Positions 32,501 to 44,970 of a stretch of 64,000 bases of DNA are shown one piece after another. The notes under the pieces were generated by a model. The model made no database searches. It was not told the origin of the DNA and was given only the letters and a program-made list of their open reading frames with translations. The translations under genes were made by a program, and so were the position numbers. Within the stretch, counting starts at the first letter, position 1. The number at the start of each line of letters is the position of its first letter. This DNA is from Rhynchonema sp. JSB1_4 (lineage: Eukaryota; Nematoda; Chromadorea; Monhysterida; Xyalidae): the NCBI GenBank assembly GCA_030248065.1, contig JASAMV010004701.1, positions 96,810 through 160,809 of the forward strand, in the 5' to 3' direction.

Positions 32501-35390
32501 ACCTCATACGGTCAATACACAACGAAATGCACGGTAGGGGTGCCCATTGCATTGATGTTTCACACTCAGTTGTACATTCCTACAACTTCATGCGCAGTTT
32601 ACAGCCGTGAATATGTGTTCCTGCAGTTTTGTCCTGTCATCTGTGATCTGATGTTAGTTCCCTGGTTTAAAGTCGGATGTTTTGCATAAACTGCATCTTT
32701 CGTATTTGATTTGGCGCCAAAGCAATTGGCTAATAACTAGGGTTAGAGTTAGAGAGATGCCGGGTGTCGGGTGCCAAAAAAGTGTAGGTGTCGGGTGTCG
32801 GGTACCTCCAGATGTCGGGTGTCGGGTTTTTTGGGACCCGACAGCCGACACTTACGGTTCAAAACATCAGTTTTGCTGAGAGAAGAAATTTGAGAGAAAA
32901 TTTTCTTCGAACCAGATATTTCCAAAGACGCAGAATGTGACATTTTGGTGTTTATTTCGTGCGAAAATACTTGAATTCAGTAACTTGAGCCAAAAAATTT
33001 CACTAATGATGCAAATGAGCAAGAATTTGCCTGTTTTTGGTCCAAAAACAGATGTCGAGTGTCGGGTTTTTTTCAAAAACTAGGTGTCGGGTGTCGGGTT
33101 TTTTCTCAGATGTCGGGTGTCGGGTACTTCCAGATGTCGGGTGTCGGGTACCCCCCGACCTCTAACCCTACTAATAACTATGATTAGTCTAAGGCTGCCT
33201 TCACAATGCGTGCGAGTTTGCGAGCCAGCGCGGCCCGCACTTGTACTCACAATGCAAAGTGTGAGGTTGCGACTTTGCGAGTCAGACTGGCGCCGCTCGC
33301 ACTAAGGGGTGTGCTCACAATGCTCTTGCGAGTTTTCAGCTCGCACACTGGCAAAAAGTCGATTGAGGTTGGTTCTTATTTTTCATGCGAGTTTTGTGTG
33401 CGCGTGTTTCCCTGAGCAAAAGTGATTATTTCGATGACATTGGCTCCTAAAACTTACCTTCGGTTTTACTTAGTCTTGCACAGTGGTTTTATTCAAACTT
33501 TGTTGCCATAATCCATGTAACTACTGTACCTGAATCATTCACCTGCCAACACAAAAACACCTGCGTGCAAGTTCAAGTGTGGGAAATCGGATTCCTGCAG
33601 TATAGTGTTTTGCTGGCAATATAAATTGATTGTCTGGATGGCGAATATCGAGAAGTTTTGGAAAATCAAAAATTGTGAGCACCAAGGCGAGGGCTCTATC
33701 GCCACCGCGTCCGGATGCGGTCAACGGGATGGATATGGCGATGTCTCGTTCGATACGCATTCACGTCAGCCTGGGGACGCCAGCCACGTCGCTAAATGGT
33801 GGTACACGGAAGTGACGGACAATCACCAACCCACCATCTGTTCTGGACTGTTGACAATATGGACTGATCCCAATATGCGCCCTCTGAGCCCGACATTTGT
33901 CGTTTGACGAGGACGAGGATTAATGCATAATTTTCAGTTCTGTTAACATGTCCTGTGATCTGTCCTGATGTCCGTGATCTTTCTCTCTCCTTGGCGCTTT
34001 TGTAGCTTTTATTTGCTGTGGTTTTGTTATAACCAGTGTTGTAACTATTTTCATTTCCGTAATTGTCCCACCCGGTCTTGTAACTGTGCTTCTATCACTC
34101 ATTTACGTGCATGGTTTTATGCGTCACTGAGAGCAATAAACCAACCAACCAAGGCGAGTTGCGAGCTCGCATCGTCGCATGCGTGTTGTAAGTTTCCATT
34201 CTGAACACAAATGCAAGTTGAATGAAACTGTGCCTTGCAACTCGCAAACTCACGAAGTCGCTAACACGCACGCATTGTGAAGGCAGCCCCAGCCGAAGCT
34301 TTATTTATTGTTGAGATGTTTTACATTTGCACTTTTCAGCCAATTTACTGTCAAGTCCGCTCACACTGTTTTGCTCATTCGAACAATTTCACTGGTGGAG
34401 TCTACGACACAAGGATTGCCCAATAATCTGTTGTCGCCTGCTTGGCTGCAGAGCGACATTGGTCAGGTTCGTCATAATGTCATCCGTGAATTCCACGTGA
34501 AATATGCATATTAAAACGTTTTTCAGCACTTTGTTGTATCCCTGGTTCATCTGCTGTGTGCAACCACCAACATCGTGTTGTCGACCAGATGTGTGAAGCT
34601 GATTGAACGCATTTTGGGTGTGTTTGATCGTCACGCACAGATCGCTGCCATTCGACTGTGTTTCGAACGGGATTTCGAGCTCGGTTGGGCGTCTTTTCAG
34701 TCAATAGTATTAATTAAGCTTGAACATTTCTTGAAACGTTTGTTTCTTCAGGTTCTTGTGAACTAGAGGGCATGAGTGAACGGTTGAATGTGTTTCGTGC
34801 TTGGCTAGTTGACTGGTACAGAGGCGAACTGAGCAGAGAACAACGTGAAAAAGGTTGACTCGGTGTGTGCTTGTCGGCTTCGGACTGGTTTCTAAATTCT
34901 GGATTCTAAATTTTTCCAGCTGACCAGTCAAATCAATCTGCTTATCTTTCGTTCCACATTTCCGTGTTGTCACACGCGGCTCGAATGGAATCAGCTGAAA
35001 CATCAAATCTACTAGTTCAGTACCAGCGACATCTGGCCACTTTGCTGCTGATTCGGTCAGTTAAGATTTAGAATGAAAAATATTATTGTTGTAATTGTTT
35101 CATTTTATCACTGAATGTCCAGGTATATCTCGTCGATTGCCTGTCTTTCACCGGAGTACACCTCATCCCTAAACACCACCTACTTGGAGCCAATGGGTCG
35201 CGGTATTCAATTGTCTCGCGCCCATTACCAACTAGAAATCAACAAAATTCAAAATGACGCCGAAAATACAAAAACCAGTCGTGAGCTTCTCGACGGGAAA
35301 TGTGATTTTTTACGTGGAGCTCTGTCAAGACTTGACATATTGGCTCACTGGTTGGCCAAAGTGAACGAGGTGCTCTTTGGAAAAGCGTGA
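29574..35390 (+). CDS. GLMN: Glomulin (FKBP-associated protein) homologue
   Basis: Eleven exons: 29574-29726, 30445-30592, 30963-31168, 32053-32187, 32274-32424, 32490-32664, 34340-34466, 34527-34683, 34752-34853, 34920-35055, 35123-35390. They join in frame to 585 residues; human glomulin has 594. The similarity is patchy but runs end to end. YFESILQYLTSVCNAKEML matches the CNPKELL region, LVPCQFTVKSAHTVLLIRT matches the LLQFNMGHIEVFLQRT region, and YLEPMGRGIQLSRAHY matches the conserved FLKPLHIGLNMSKAHY block near the end. Glomulin is an alpha-helical HEAT-like protein that binds RBX1 and inhibits cullin-RING ligases. The C-terminal block here is part of that binding region. An alternative acceptor at 30388 would add 19 residues. 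Introns 3 and 6 carry MITEs. Confidence 0.88.
30745..30860. repeat. Hairpin repeat in glomulin intron 2
   Basis: TTGGCGCACTAACTTCGGCC followed by GAAGTTGTTC is matched in reverse by GAACAACTTTTGCACGCTGG and CCGAAATAGTGCGCCAA, leaving a loop of about 15 bases. It is probably a small foldback element. Confidence 0.65.
31376..31822. mobile_element. MITE (TAGGGTTAGAG ends) in glomulin intron 3, 8-bp TSD
   Basis: The ends are TAGGGTTAGAG and CTCTAACCCTA. The flanking ATGATGAT is exact at 31368-31375 and 31823-31830. The subterminal repeats read GATGTCGGGTGTCGGGT. A sister element is at 32738-33170. Confidence 0.85.
32738..33170. mobile_element. MITE (TAGGGTTAGAG ends) in glomulin intron 6, 8-bp TSD
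   Basis: Same ends and GATGTCGGGTGTCGGGT arrays as 31376-31822. The CTAATAAC duplication is exact (32730-32737 and 33171-33178). The two copies are colinear over their whole length. Confidence 0.9.
33193..34288. mobile_element. 1.1-kb TIR element in glomulin intron 6
   Basis: The left end GGCTGCCTTCACAATGCGTG is matched in reverse at the right end (CACGCATTGTGAAGGCAGCC). TTGCGAG/CTCGCAA text extends the arms. I see no clear target duplication. A 100-codon frame at 33605-33907 has no recognisable domain. Another left end of the family is at 38070-38095. Confidence 0.7.
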
Positions 35391-36767
35391 ACAAAACATC
35401 ACTTCAGTGGTGCTTCGCTGAGCTTATTCCGCAGAGTTGGTCCCTGAGTAATGGAATCAAATAATCTCACACTTGACCGAACTTGGTTGCTGCACAATGC
35501 TAATTTCCATTAACATGATTTTGTGATTGTGACCGTGTCACTTTTTTCATTCGCCATTTGGTGTCTTTCATGAAATATTTACTTGCTGTGCCGTACGGGT
35601 CCCGACTGTTGTTGCATTATTATTGCTGTTGCTGTCATAAAAAGATACAGAATGGGTACGATATGCGACCCAGCGGCATTCTTTCAAGAATGAGAATTCG
35701 TGTGGTTACACGCGATTATAATTGAACATGTGCCTGACATTTCCATTCCCAGGCCCACCAGATTGATTTCCCATTTCAGTTTGTAGGCCGCACCCGGCTA
35801 GTTGCGTACCTCTAGTTTATAATTCACTATATTACACACTGCAAAATGGAAACCCGTCGTACATATATTATAGTTTCTGGGGTGGTGTGGTTTGACAGCA
35901 GCCAACTGCACATCAAGCCTGATTAGTCTCAAACCTGTTAGCCCACATGTGGGGATGGCGTGTTGTCTGATTGAAATTTGTGCACAGCCGCAGTGACAAC
36001 TCGCGCAAAAAAGAACCACCACGGCGGTGGGAGAAAGGAACCCTTTCTTGGATGTATATTGTATAATGTAGTCTTGTTCGTGAGCCCCGTATACATCGCT
36101 GCTTGCCTAATGTGTTGTCGGCCCTGAAACGGGAACAATGCGCTACAAGGCTGCTATCTATGTATGTGTATAACCCGGTAACTGCCGAGCTTTATTAGAT
36201 CGCACGTCGTCAAAAACGCTTTCTTGAATGTTCCTTTGCTTTTTGGCCCCTTTCGTCATAGAGTTACAAGACTGGCTCCTCTAATAGCTGTTGTGTTTCT
36301 TGGTAGTTGCTCCAAGCAAAACTTGGAAAGTGAGAGCATCGCTGCACAAATACGTACATCTAGTTGCCGCACAAAATTCCACAAGCATCACGCAGAATCA
36401 GGTGCATTTTTGCGCACTGTGAAGCACACGACACTTCGTAGACTTTAGTTCTGTGGTTCCAAAATGCACAGAACCGAAACCTAGCCGAACCGAACTCAAT
36501 TTAGCACTGGTGTGCGTCATGTATCAAAGCACCTGTCCGACGGACGCCTCTTTTGGCACATAATCATAATTCATCTGATCATTTTTATGTCTTGTGATCC
36601 TGCACCGGCACACGCAGATGATGTTAGGGCGCTTATAATAATTTTAATGCAAGGCGGCTTGCTGTTATTATGATACATGTGAATGTCGAGCGGGTAGTAT
36701 TTTGTTTGTGGCATCCAAATACAATGTATATTTTTGTTTAGTCTAGCCGTAGCGTACTCAAACACAC
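35391..36767. other. gap between glomulin and the MAM gene
   Basis: No recognised gene. A 74-codon + frame at 36224-36448 begins with a hydrophobic run but has no family match that I know and no supporting splice context. The rest looks like UTR and promoter DNA. Confidence 0.35.
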
Positions 36768-39700
36768 ATGACCAAACCTCAGCCACAGCTAGCTAAGATG
36801 AAAGTGCCTCTGAGTTCGTCCCAAATGAGCGCTCAGCTTCAGAACATCGTCCGTGACAACCCCAAGATCTGGGGCAAACCAGACATGCTCTTGTCGGCCG
36901 GCAATCCATTCCACAATCGTATTGTGATCTACGGCGAATCACTCACCGCTACCAATCATCTCATGCAACTTATGAATTCGGTTGGTTATGAAATTCAGAC
37001 GAGTGAATTGTTCGGCTTGGACATATTCAGAGTTGTGGAGTCGGCTGGCCGAGGCCCATGATCAACACTGTCTGATGTACATAAATGTTGTTATCACGCC
37101 GATCGGTCAAGTGCCGGACTGTAGTACAGTACCTAAACGTAAAGTTAAAGTTTACGTAGTAGTTTAGTACGTTCTGGAACTACAGTAGGTATGCCTCTAA
37201 ACAGTCTTTAATTAGACCAAAAGTTAGTATTGGTGCCAGCGGTTTTCGGCCACGGGGAATTCGAAAATCGACTTTATTTCTTAGTCCGAGGGTTTTGAGT
37301 GCAAGACATATGTCCAACCTGGGTCCAAAATCGACAGGGCTCTCTATTTCATGGGCCCTAAATCCGTGACCGAAAAATGAGCCCGATGTCCGAATTCGCC
37401 GTATCTAAAACCCTTGCGCCAATTTTTAGTGAAATTGTTGTCCACGAACATGAATATTGCCAGTGCATCATTCTTAACTTGGTCTGGCTACTTTTGAACC
37501 ACACTACACATACAATTCCCATTGCACGTTATGCATTCAGCCGTATTCTGGCACATTGTGCATGACCATGCAATCACAACACAGGTAAGCGACACCGCCT
37601 ATCGGATGCAACGAGTGTCCGGCGCACTACAACGTCTCGAGTTGGTCTGTATTCTACTGGCAATCGCGTTCTACGGCGTTGTGTGCATCGGTATTCTGCT
37701 GGCTGTAGCATACATGTGCAAACGACGACGTCAACAGCCCGCGTCTGAAGGGGTCGAGATGGCCAAGACTGGACAGCGTTTAGGCCAGAAACGGACAGAC
37801 ATGCGCAACAGCACCACGTCAGCGTCGCCGTTTGCGCGACCCAGCAACTTTCTGCAAATCCACTCCGAGACCACACCGTTTTGTGGTGACAACGGACCGA
37901 GGAGTCCGACCACCGTCAAATTGGCCTCGACGCCGACCGGTGGATTCGGTAGCACGTTTACAGCAAGAAATCCACGGCAAGTGGACACAAGCAGACATTT
38001 CTCCTCTGGCAGACAAGCGAAACCCGCGTATTTTCAGCCGAACAACGCTAGGGTGCGTGCTGGGAGCTTTAGGCCGCCTTCACAATGCAAGCGCGTAGCG
38101 ACCACCAACCCTTCTACAAAAAACACCCCCCCCTCTCCCCACCCCCCCTCTCACACCCCTTTTTTTTATTTATTATAAAAATAACAAACAAAAAAAAACA
38201 TTTTTTTTTCTTTTTAATAAAACCCACTTTTTTTTTTAAAACAAAAAACAAAAAAAACAAAAAAAAAAAAAAACCCCCACCCCAACCCCCTAAAAAAAAA
38301 CAACCCCCCACCCCCACTTTTTGTTGTGTTCAACTTTTCTTGGATTTTAGCGCAGGTTTCTTTGTAAAATACGCCCTTTATTCAGAACGGACCACAGGCG
38401 TATAGTCGATATGATATGGCACGAGCCAAACAACGAGCAGCAGCTGACGCAGTCAGGGACACTTGATCATCATTTCACGATAACAAGTTTTTCGCACTCA
38501 TTAGCTCTCGCAGAGCTTCCTTTTATGGGATTTCATAAGTACTGGACTCCTATAATGTGTATTTATCATGTTGAATGAAATTTGACAGAGCCAAATTTCA
38601 TAAATACTGGACTCCTATAATGTGTATTTATCATGTTGAATGAAATTTGACAGAGCCAAATCATTTGAATGGTGTCAAAACGTTGGTTTTGGTAATTATT
38701 TTTTCATCACGCAACAAATACGGACTCCTCCGTGACGCAACGTGCCGTTCCGGTCAAGTTGACATCAAGGCCAGGTTGAACATAATTGGGAGCCCATGAT
38801 GTGCAGGTTGTGTTGCACTGTCGGTGCAACACTCAGCCTGTTATTGGCAGTTATTGTCAGTTATGTACTATGTGTCACTGATTGTTGTCCACTGATAGTT
38901 TAATGTCCATGAGCATTGTTAGATTTGGTCCTCAACTTGACAAAGCTTTCGTGACAAAAACACGCCAACAACTTTGTCGTGCCACTGGTGTAGAGGTGTG
39001 ATAAGTTTCATCTCATAGAGTCAGGTGTGTATACTACTCGGTTCAGAACGGAACTAATTTTTTCAACAAACTATTCTGGCCAATTCTACAGCAAAGCTGG
39101 GCGAAACTAATTTGCGAACCTGTTTCTTTCTCGTCTTTCCATGAATGCCCACAATTCTGTGAGGAGAAATACAAACAGACGGGTTTGTTGGATATGTGGC
39201 TTGCTAAGCTGCTAACGGTTGCCTTCTGTTCGAAGTTGACTTGGTGTCAGGTGGGAAAATCCGACTTTTTGGACTTTTTTGCTTTATTAAGAAACTGAAC
39301 CTATTGAGGAACAATTAGAAAAGATCCTACACTTACATAGTACATGCGATGTTTTATAAACAACCATGACAGTTATCCAATCGCCGTAATTTCAGACGCT
39401 TGATTGCAACTTCGATGCGGGCACATTGTGTGAGTGGCAGAATGATGTGACGGTGACGAACATCAACTGGCAAACTGGCTCGTCAGCCGTTGTCGACGCC
39501 TGGCATTCGGTACCACGCACTGTCAGTGGAGGTGAAATATATACACCATGTGTTGCCATCGAATGTAACGTTGTGATTTTCACGTCACCCCCAATTCTAC
39601 AGAGGGTCAATTCGCGTACGCCCAGGGTGGCGACACATCAGGTTCTCGTGCCGTATTGGTCAGTCCCGTGATCAGTGGTCTGAGTCGACCTGCATTTCTC

Positions 39701-41736
39701 ACGTTGAATTACTGGAAAACGGCCATTCCACCCATCTTGCAGGTATATGTGTTCAAGTATAGTTTTCCCGCGTTGTCCAAGGAATGACATGATACATACG
39801 TATATAGCAGGAATTGTGCAGTCCCCCAGTCAGCGCCATCTTGTCTGATATGATGGTTCTTATCCAGGTATGCACCGAGACGATTGGCCAAGTTGAGTTG
39901 ACCTGTTTCGACACGATTGCCGGCAGCGGGCCACAGAGCTGGTCACGTCGTGTGGTGGCAATGCCGCCGAACCCGGATCCGTTTAGGGTTGGTCTCGTTC
40001 TTGGTTTTTGTCAACGACAATCTGTGGCTTGTATCTCTTGAAGGATATAGATAGGGAACTATTCTACCGTGGCTATAATCGTTAGCTTTTATTCATGTTA
40101 TGTTGTTTGTCGCGCTCATTTGGGGCTGCTTTGGTCGGTAATGTTGTCGCGGCGCCAAATGCACGTACATAACGATTGACGATTTGAGCTGAAGGCCAAC
40201 AATTACCCTGATTGTTCGCTGGAACAACAACAAAGTGCTTTCACATCCGATTGCAAACGAAACGAATATAGCAAATAAAAAAATTGAAAATGCAATGGGG
40301 CCCAATGAATTTCTAATTTGCAGACAATGTTGGTGGCAACCAACCTGAACTCAGCCTTCGACCTAATCGCAGTGGACGACCTCCAGTTTCGTCTGGTGCC
40401 CGTTGACGGCGGAGGCACTGGCAATTTGAAGGACTTCAAACCAAATCTCATCACCGCAATACCCCGTTGGTGTTTGGTTGTTTTGAATAAAAACACTGGT
40501 GACAGACTATAAAATCACTGCCATAGACAGCTGGCTTGCTGACCACATTTCACCCCACATTTGTATGAAAGCGAGACATTTGTAGACATCAACCGACCAG
40601 GCATCTGGTCGCCTGAGCATGTTCGAAATCGAAACACATCAGGACTGATGCCAGCACCAGCGCTGCCTGCTGCCTTCCCTCCATCCACAGGTGTCACTGC
40701 TGGTGCCCCATCCAGTAGACCCCAACCTCCGGCGGCAAGACCTGCCACTGTAGAGGGTCTGGGTGCACCACCGGCCTTTCAACCACAACCTCCATCCGCC
40801 AGGCCACTCGATGAACGGTTGCTTGCCCAGCAGTTTGTGAACAATAAAGTTGAGGTTCGGCATGTCCGGAAATTCGGTTACTGCACCACGTGTACGGTCA
40901 GAATCAAATTATTTTGCCGAAAACATTCAGGTTCAAAATCGGATCACTCCACCAGTGGTGCATTTGAGGAACCGATTCAACAAATTCCCTCGTCCGGAGC
41001 TGTTGGTCAACTTTCCAACACCTCCACCGTTCGTAGCTCAAGAGCAGGAACTCAAACCACCAAAGTACCCGTTTCAGTTCTCCAGAACTCACGGTACGAA
41101 ATGTGCCATTCGTATTTTGTTCATTGGAAAGCCTTATTCTCACTGTCTTTCCTTGTAAAAATCGTTAATGCTCATTTCTGTCATCAAGCTGATCTATACA
41201 GGCACATCTCTGCACACGACCAACGAGCTGGATGAGTCCTATGACCCGCCACCTGTTTGGGGCAACGATCATGTCGAATTCTCTTTCGCTGACCAAAATG
41301 AGATTGGTGAGTTTTCTGTGTATCGTTCCCTCACCTGGAAACAAGAATTGCGCAAGATGTTATTGCGTCTCAAACACATGCGTCAACCTGACAGGCCGTA
41401 TTGACGAAACTCGGCACAAACGACGTCGATTCCAGAGTATGGGTCGTCGAATCACCATCGAGCCGTTGAGGGACTCGGAACCGACATTCCGATCGATCGA
41501 ACCCATTCGACTCACACCCTCCGCTCTGCATCATTACTATCAGGTTACGGTAGGACTACGGTAGGCACACGCAGACAACCTAAATGTCGGAATGCTTGGC
41601 GATGTTTCAGGGCCTCGAAGGCAGTCCGGCTGCGGCTGATGAGATTTTGAATCGATTCCAAGACGATTTTGAAAAGAAAATGGACGAACTCAGAGATTTG
41701 CTGCGGTCGCTCCGATCCAATAATGTGCGATTATAA
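36768..41736 (+). CDS. Probable MAM-domain transmembrane protein
   Basis: The 3' part is well supported: exons 39396-39531, 39603-39742, 39868-39987, 40324-40498, 40586-40896, 40931-41093, 41202-41306, 41395-41543, 41611-41736, all phase-compatible. The first four make a MAM domain: LDCNFDAGTLCEWQND, a tryptophan, SRAVLVSPVISG, FLTLNYW, IGQVELTCFD and FDLIAVDDLQF. MAM domains act outside cells in adhesion. Then comes a Pro-rich stretch and a C-terminal coiled-coil-like tail (FQDDFEKKMDELRDLLRSL). The 5' part, 36768-36980 and 37585-38052, has one membrane helix (LVCILLAIAFYGVVCIGILL) followed by KRRR. It joins in phase 0, giving 701 residues. However, the KRRR suggests that the following segment is cytoplasmic, which conflicts with an extracellular MAM domain, so these may be two genes. 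The 34-nt intron 40897-40930 and the donor at 40498 are uncertain. Confidence 0.65.
38070..39395. other. intron or intergenic stretch with low-complexity DNA
   Basis: Poly-C, poly-T and poly-A tracts fill 38120-38310. A direct repeat of about 70 bp (CATAAGTACTGGACTCCTAT to TTGACAGAGCCAAAT) occurs twice at 38534-38600 and 38600-38665. A GCCTTCACAATGC element end is at 38078. No exon is seen. Confidence 0.45.
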
Positions 41737-42423
41737 CTTTGCGTTCAAAAGAATCTCAATAATTCTTCACCACTGTATCTATGTTTTTGACAATCAGCTT
41801 CTCTTGTGTGTTTTTGTTTGTCACCGATTTCAAGCTTGTTTGTGCAACAAACTTTGACCTGTGCTGTGCGTGTGTGCTGAGGCGGTCTGACGGAATATCA
41901 AAAGCGTGAAGTGCATAGCTCGTCTGAACATGACTCTCTAAGTAGGAGCACAATAAATATAGAACAGGCACATTACCAACAATACCAGCGAAGAATACAC
42001 TTGACAACTTAACATTATGTGCCCAGAAGAACTCGTTTTTAACCCGCAGCATGCGAGCAACAAAAATTATACGTTTTCGACGCCTGAAAATGTTCATGAA
42101 ACAAGTTTCCCGTCAGACATTTGGTGAGTCAAAAGCAAAAAGCGCACAAAAACGCCTCACATGGAATCCAAATCAACATCTACCCGAGTTCCACACAGAC
42201 ACTATGGGTAAAGTGTCAAGCAAGTGTGCTTTTTGATAGAAAATTATGTCAAAAATGCAACATAAGCAGTATTCATGGTCTGATTCAATGAGTTCAGTTT
42301 GCACAAAGTCGCATAAAAACTTCTGCCGAATTGGGTGAAAGCTGGAATTTGATGACAATTAATGCATAACAACAGCAACACCGAAGAAATGTGAGCTTCA
42401 TTTCTCGCCCAAAATCGTGCAAA
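41737..42423. other. gap between the MAM gene and the ShKT cluster
   Basis: An AATAAA at 41953 may end the MAM transcript. I see no exon in the rest. The region just before 42424 should hold the promoter of the first ShKT gene. Confidence 0.4.
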
Positions 42424-44970
42424 ATGATTTTATGCGCATGGGCTTTAATGCTGGTCGGGTGCGGGCAACAGGTGGTCGCTCAGAATGGGTACGGTGGAGC
42501 TGCGGGAGGTTTGTCGGACTCGAAAAGTTCCTGATGTGTCAAGGTGACCTGATTTGATTTGCAGTGCAACGGCCAGCGCCGGGGCCGATTGTCCCCAACA
42601 CGGACACAATGGCGTATTCGGGTCCGAACGTCGATGGATTGCCCCAACCATCCCCACAGACCCCTCAACCAACACCAGCACCGAATATTAATGGATATCA
42701 GGTTGGTACACAAGTGTTTTCTCAACAAAAATGCTTTAAACGGTTCAATTCTCTACCTGTTCTGTGCGAGTTACAGGGTGGCGCGACGCCAGCGGTCGAC
42801 CCTCCAGATCCTGGTGCAAACAATCAGGGTGCTCAGAATGGGGGTACTGCACAAAACGGTGTCACAACCACAGCTGTTCCCGGTGAGAGTAACTCATTGA
42901 CAACAGATTTCCGAGGTGTGAGATATGACCTTTCTGTGTGAAACATCAGGTCCAGATGAGCCGCCTCCTGATAGGCCGGCGGATCCGACACAATACAAGG
43001 CGTCACGGAAACAAGCCATACGCACACTGCGCGAACAACCCTGTCAGGATAAACATGAAGTGCACCCTTCAACACTTATTATTTTATTTTGGAATAAAGC
43101 TTGGAACAAATTGATTTTTTCAATTGCAGAACTGCTGTTTCTGGGCGGCCCTACACGAATGTGTGAACAACACTAAATTCATGGCCACCATCTGTCCGCT
43201 ATCGTGTGGCACTTGCGATTGTGCCGGTAATGTTTCAAGCCACAAACATAAACGTACAAACAGCAATTTCGAATGTGCATATACATGTACAGAAGACGAC
43301 CGGTCGAAATGTAACGTATCGGTTGCCGAACAATGCCAACTGAAGGAGGGCCAATCTGCAATTCCACCCAACGGTGACGATAATCCGGTGCCGTTCAAAC
43401 TGGTCGATGGCGATTGCGCTAATAAATTTAGGGTAAGTGGAACGACTTTTGTGAAACATCAGCCAGAAAGAACATCCATCCTGTTGTTGAGGATTGCTGC
43501 TGGTGGAAGGAGGAGGGTGAATGCGATTCGAACCCGTTCTGGATGCGCACAAACTGCCCGGGTGCATGTGGCACCTGTGGATGCACAAGTCGGTCATTTA
43601 GTGTTTTTTACGTTTTCGTTTCTATAACGGATTTTTTACAATAAAAGAACATTCGATTTACACTATAACCCCACGACGCGTCATGCGCGCTGCACGTGCC
43701 CTCGAAGCACACCCACAGAAACGTTCACCACCTACCTGTATGTATAGTCCGGCCACCAGCTCATGGCACTTTGTGTTGCTGCTGGCCGACTTGTTCCCTT
43801 CCTCCATGTTCTAATGAAAGAGAAATTGAGTTTCCGAAAAAAATTATTTTTCCTCCTAAATTGCTGTCTTTATGAAATCGACATGTTTTATAGATTTTAA
43901 TTTAATTTAATTTTAAATTTGATCGAATTCAATCGTTTTCAACACATTTTATTATTTTTTTTAGTTTTTTTGCAAAATCGCTCACACTCAATTTCTCTTT
44001 CATTAGAACGTGGAGGAAGGAACCAAACCAGCCAGCAGCAACACAAAGTGCCATGAGCTGGTGGACGGACTATATGTACCATACGGGGGGCACTCATGGG
44101 CACAAGCAGTCCAGCACATTCAATCAAATTTTAGTGAAAACCGCCACGAGTCCAGAGTGCCGACCGAAATTGAATGAAACGTCATGCGACGGATCGGAAG
44201 AACGTGCCCCGTTGCCATCGACACCGGGCGCAGACCGGGATCGACAGATTGACACCAACAGAGTGATTGACAGTCGACAAGCCCAACCCGTCCAAGACTA
44301 CAACCAGCAGTCGGGCGGACAACAGAGCACACTGAGTGCAACACGACCCACAACCATTGCTGCTACTGAACAGGCGACCGGGGGTAGGTTGCTAAAGTGT
44401 GTTTTTTTGATCAACCTACATAATGTGAGCTCTACACTGGTATATTACGTTCAACATTACATTGTTGGGTCCCCCCTTCCTAGCGGTGCACCAGGTCATC
44501 GTCATTGTGAACCTACTGTGATACGACGCGACGTGATAACAAAGTCGAAGAATTGTGATAACCCTCTGAGATACACACAACTGCGCTCATGCGCGCTTGA
44601 TGTCCAGAATACTTTCTGTCGAAATGCCCAGCCCCGTACGACGACAACGCTCCAGTGCAACAAGGCGGGTCTGACCAAACAGCAGCCACAACCCAGCCGA
44701 TAACGGACACAACACGCACAGCTGTGGTGGACGGACAAGGGGGTGATTCGTATCAAGGTACATGGTCAGGGTACATGACGATGTGATTCGTTTTCATGCG
44801 ATTCGCTTTTTGCAATTTCATTCAACATAACTTCGTAACTTATCTGTGCGTCCTCAGGTGCGGCAGCGACAGGTGATGTTGTTACTGCAGTGCCCACCGA
44901 CATAAAGACAGACAAACCCACTGCTGGTGGTCAGGTCTATCGGCACAAATTTGCGGCACGAAAAAAGTGA
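42424..44970 (+). CDS. Secreted ShKT-domain protein 1 (two ShKT domains)
   Basis: Ten exons: 42424-42508, 42565-42701, 42777-42882, 42950-43059, 43130-43226, 43293-43432, 43492-43588, 44135-44383, 44608-44757, 44858-44970; 427 residues. The N-terminus MILCAWALMLVGCGQQVVA is a signal peptide. A Pro/Gly/Asn-rich region follows, then ShKT 1 (Cys before the intron, then NCCFWAALHECV to CGTCDC). The linker exon has KCNVSVAEQCQLKEGQ and ends NKFR. ShKT 2 is DCCWWKEEGECDSNPFWM to CGTCGC. A two-Cys stub (ECRPKLNETSC) and a Thr/Gln/Asp-rich tail ending RKK close the protein. ShKT domains are compact disulphide folds found in worm secreted and matrix proteins and in cnidarian toxins. Nothing here shows toxicity. 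Intron 7 contains a mariner-type MITE. Confidence 0.88.
43745..44072. mobile_element. Mariner-type MITE (TAGTCCGTCCACCAGCTC family)
   Basis: TAGTCCGGCCACCAGCTCAT pairs with ATGAGCTGGTGGACGGACTA, and TA lies on both sides. Long arms reach AACGTGGAGGAAGG. It lies in intron 7 of ShKT gene 1. A nearly identical copy is at 51906-52231, in ShKT gene 3. Confidence 0.85.

Noticed and set aside
33605..33907. 100-codon frame inside the TIR element of glomulin intron 6 as a transposase
   Set aside because: No catalytic motif or zinc finger is visible, and the frame is short.
36224..36448. 74-codon frame resembling a lipoprotein-type signal (VVFLGSC)
   Set aside because: Bacterial-type lipoprotein signals make no sense in this nuclear context, and no further exon supports it.
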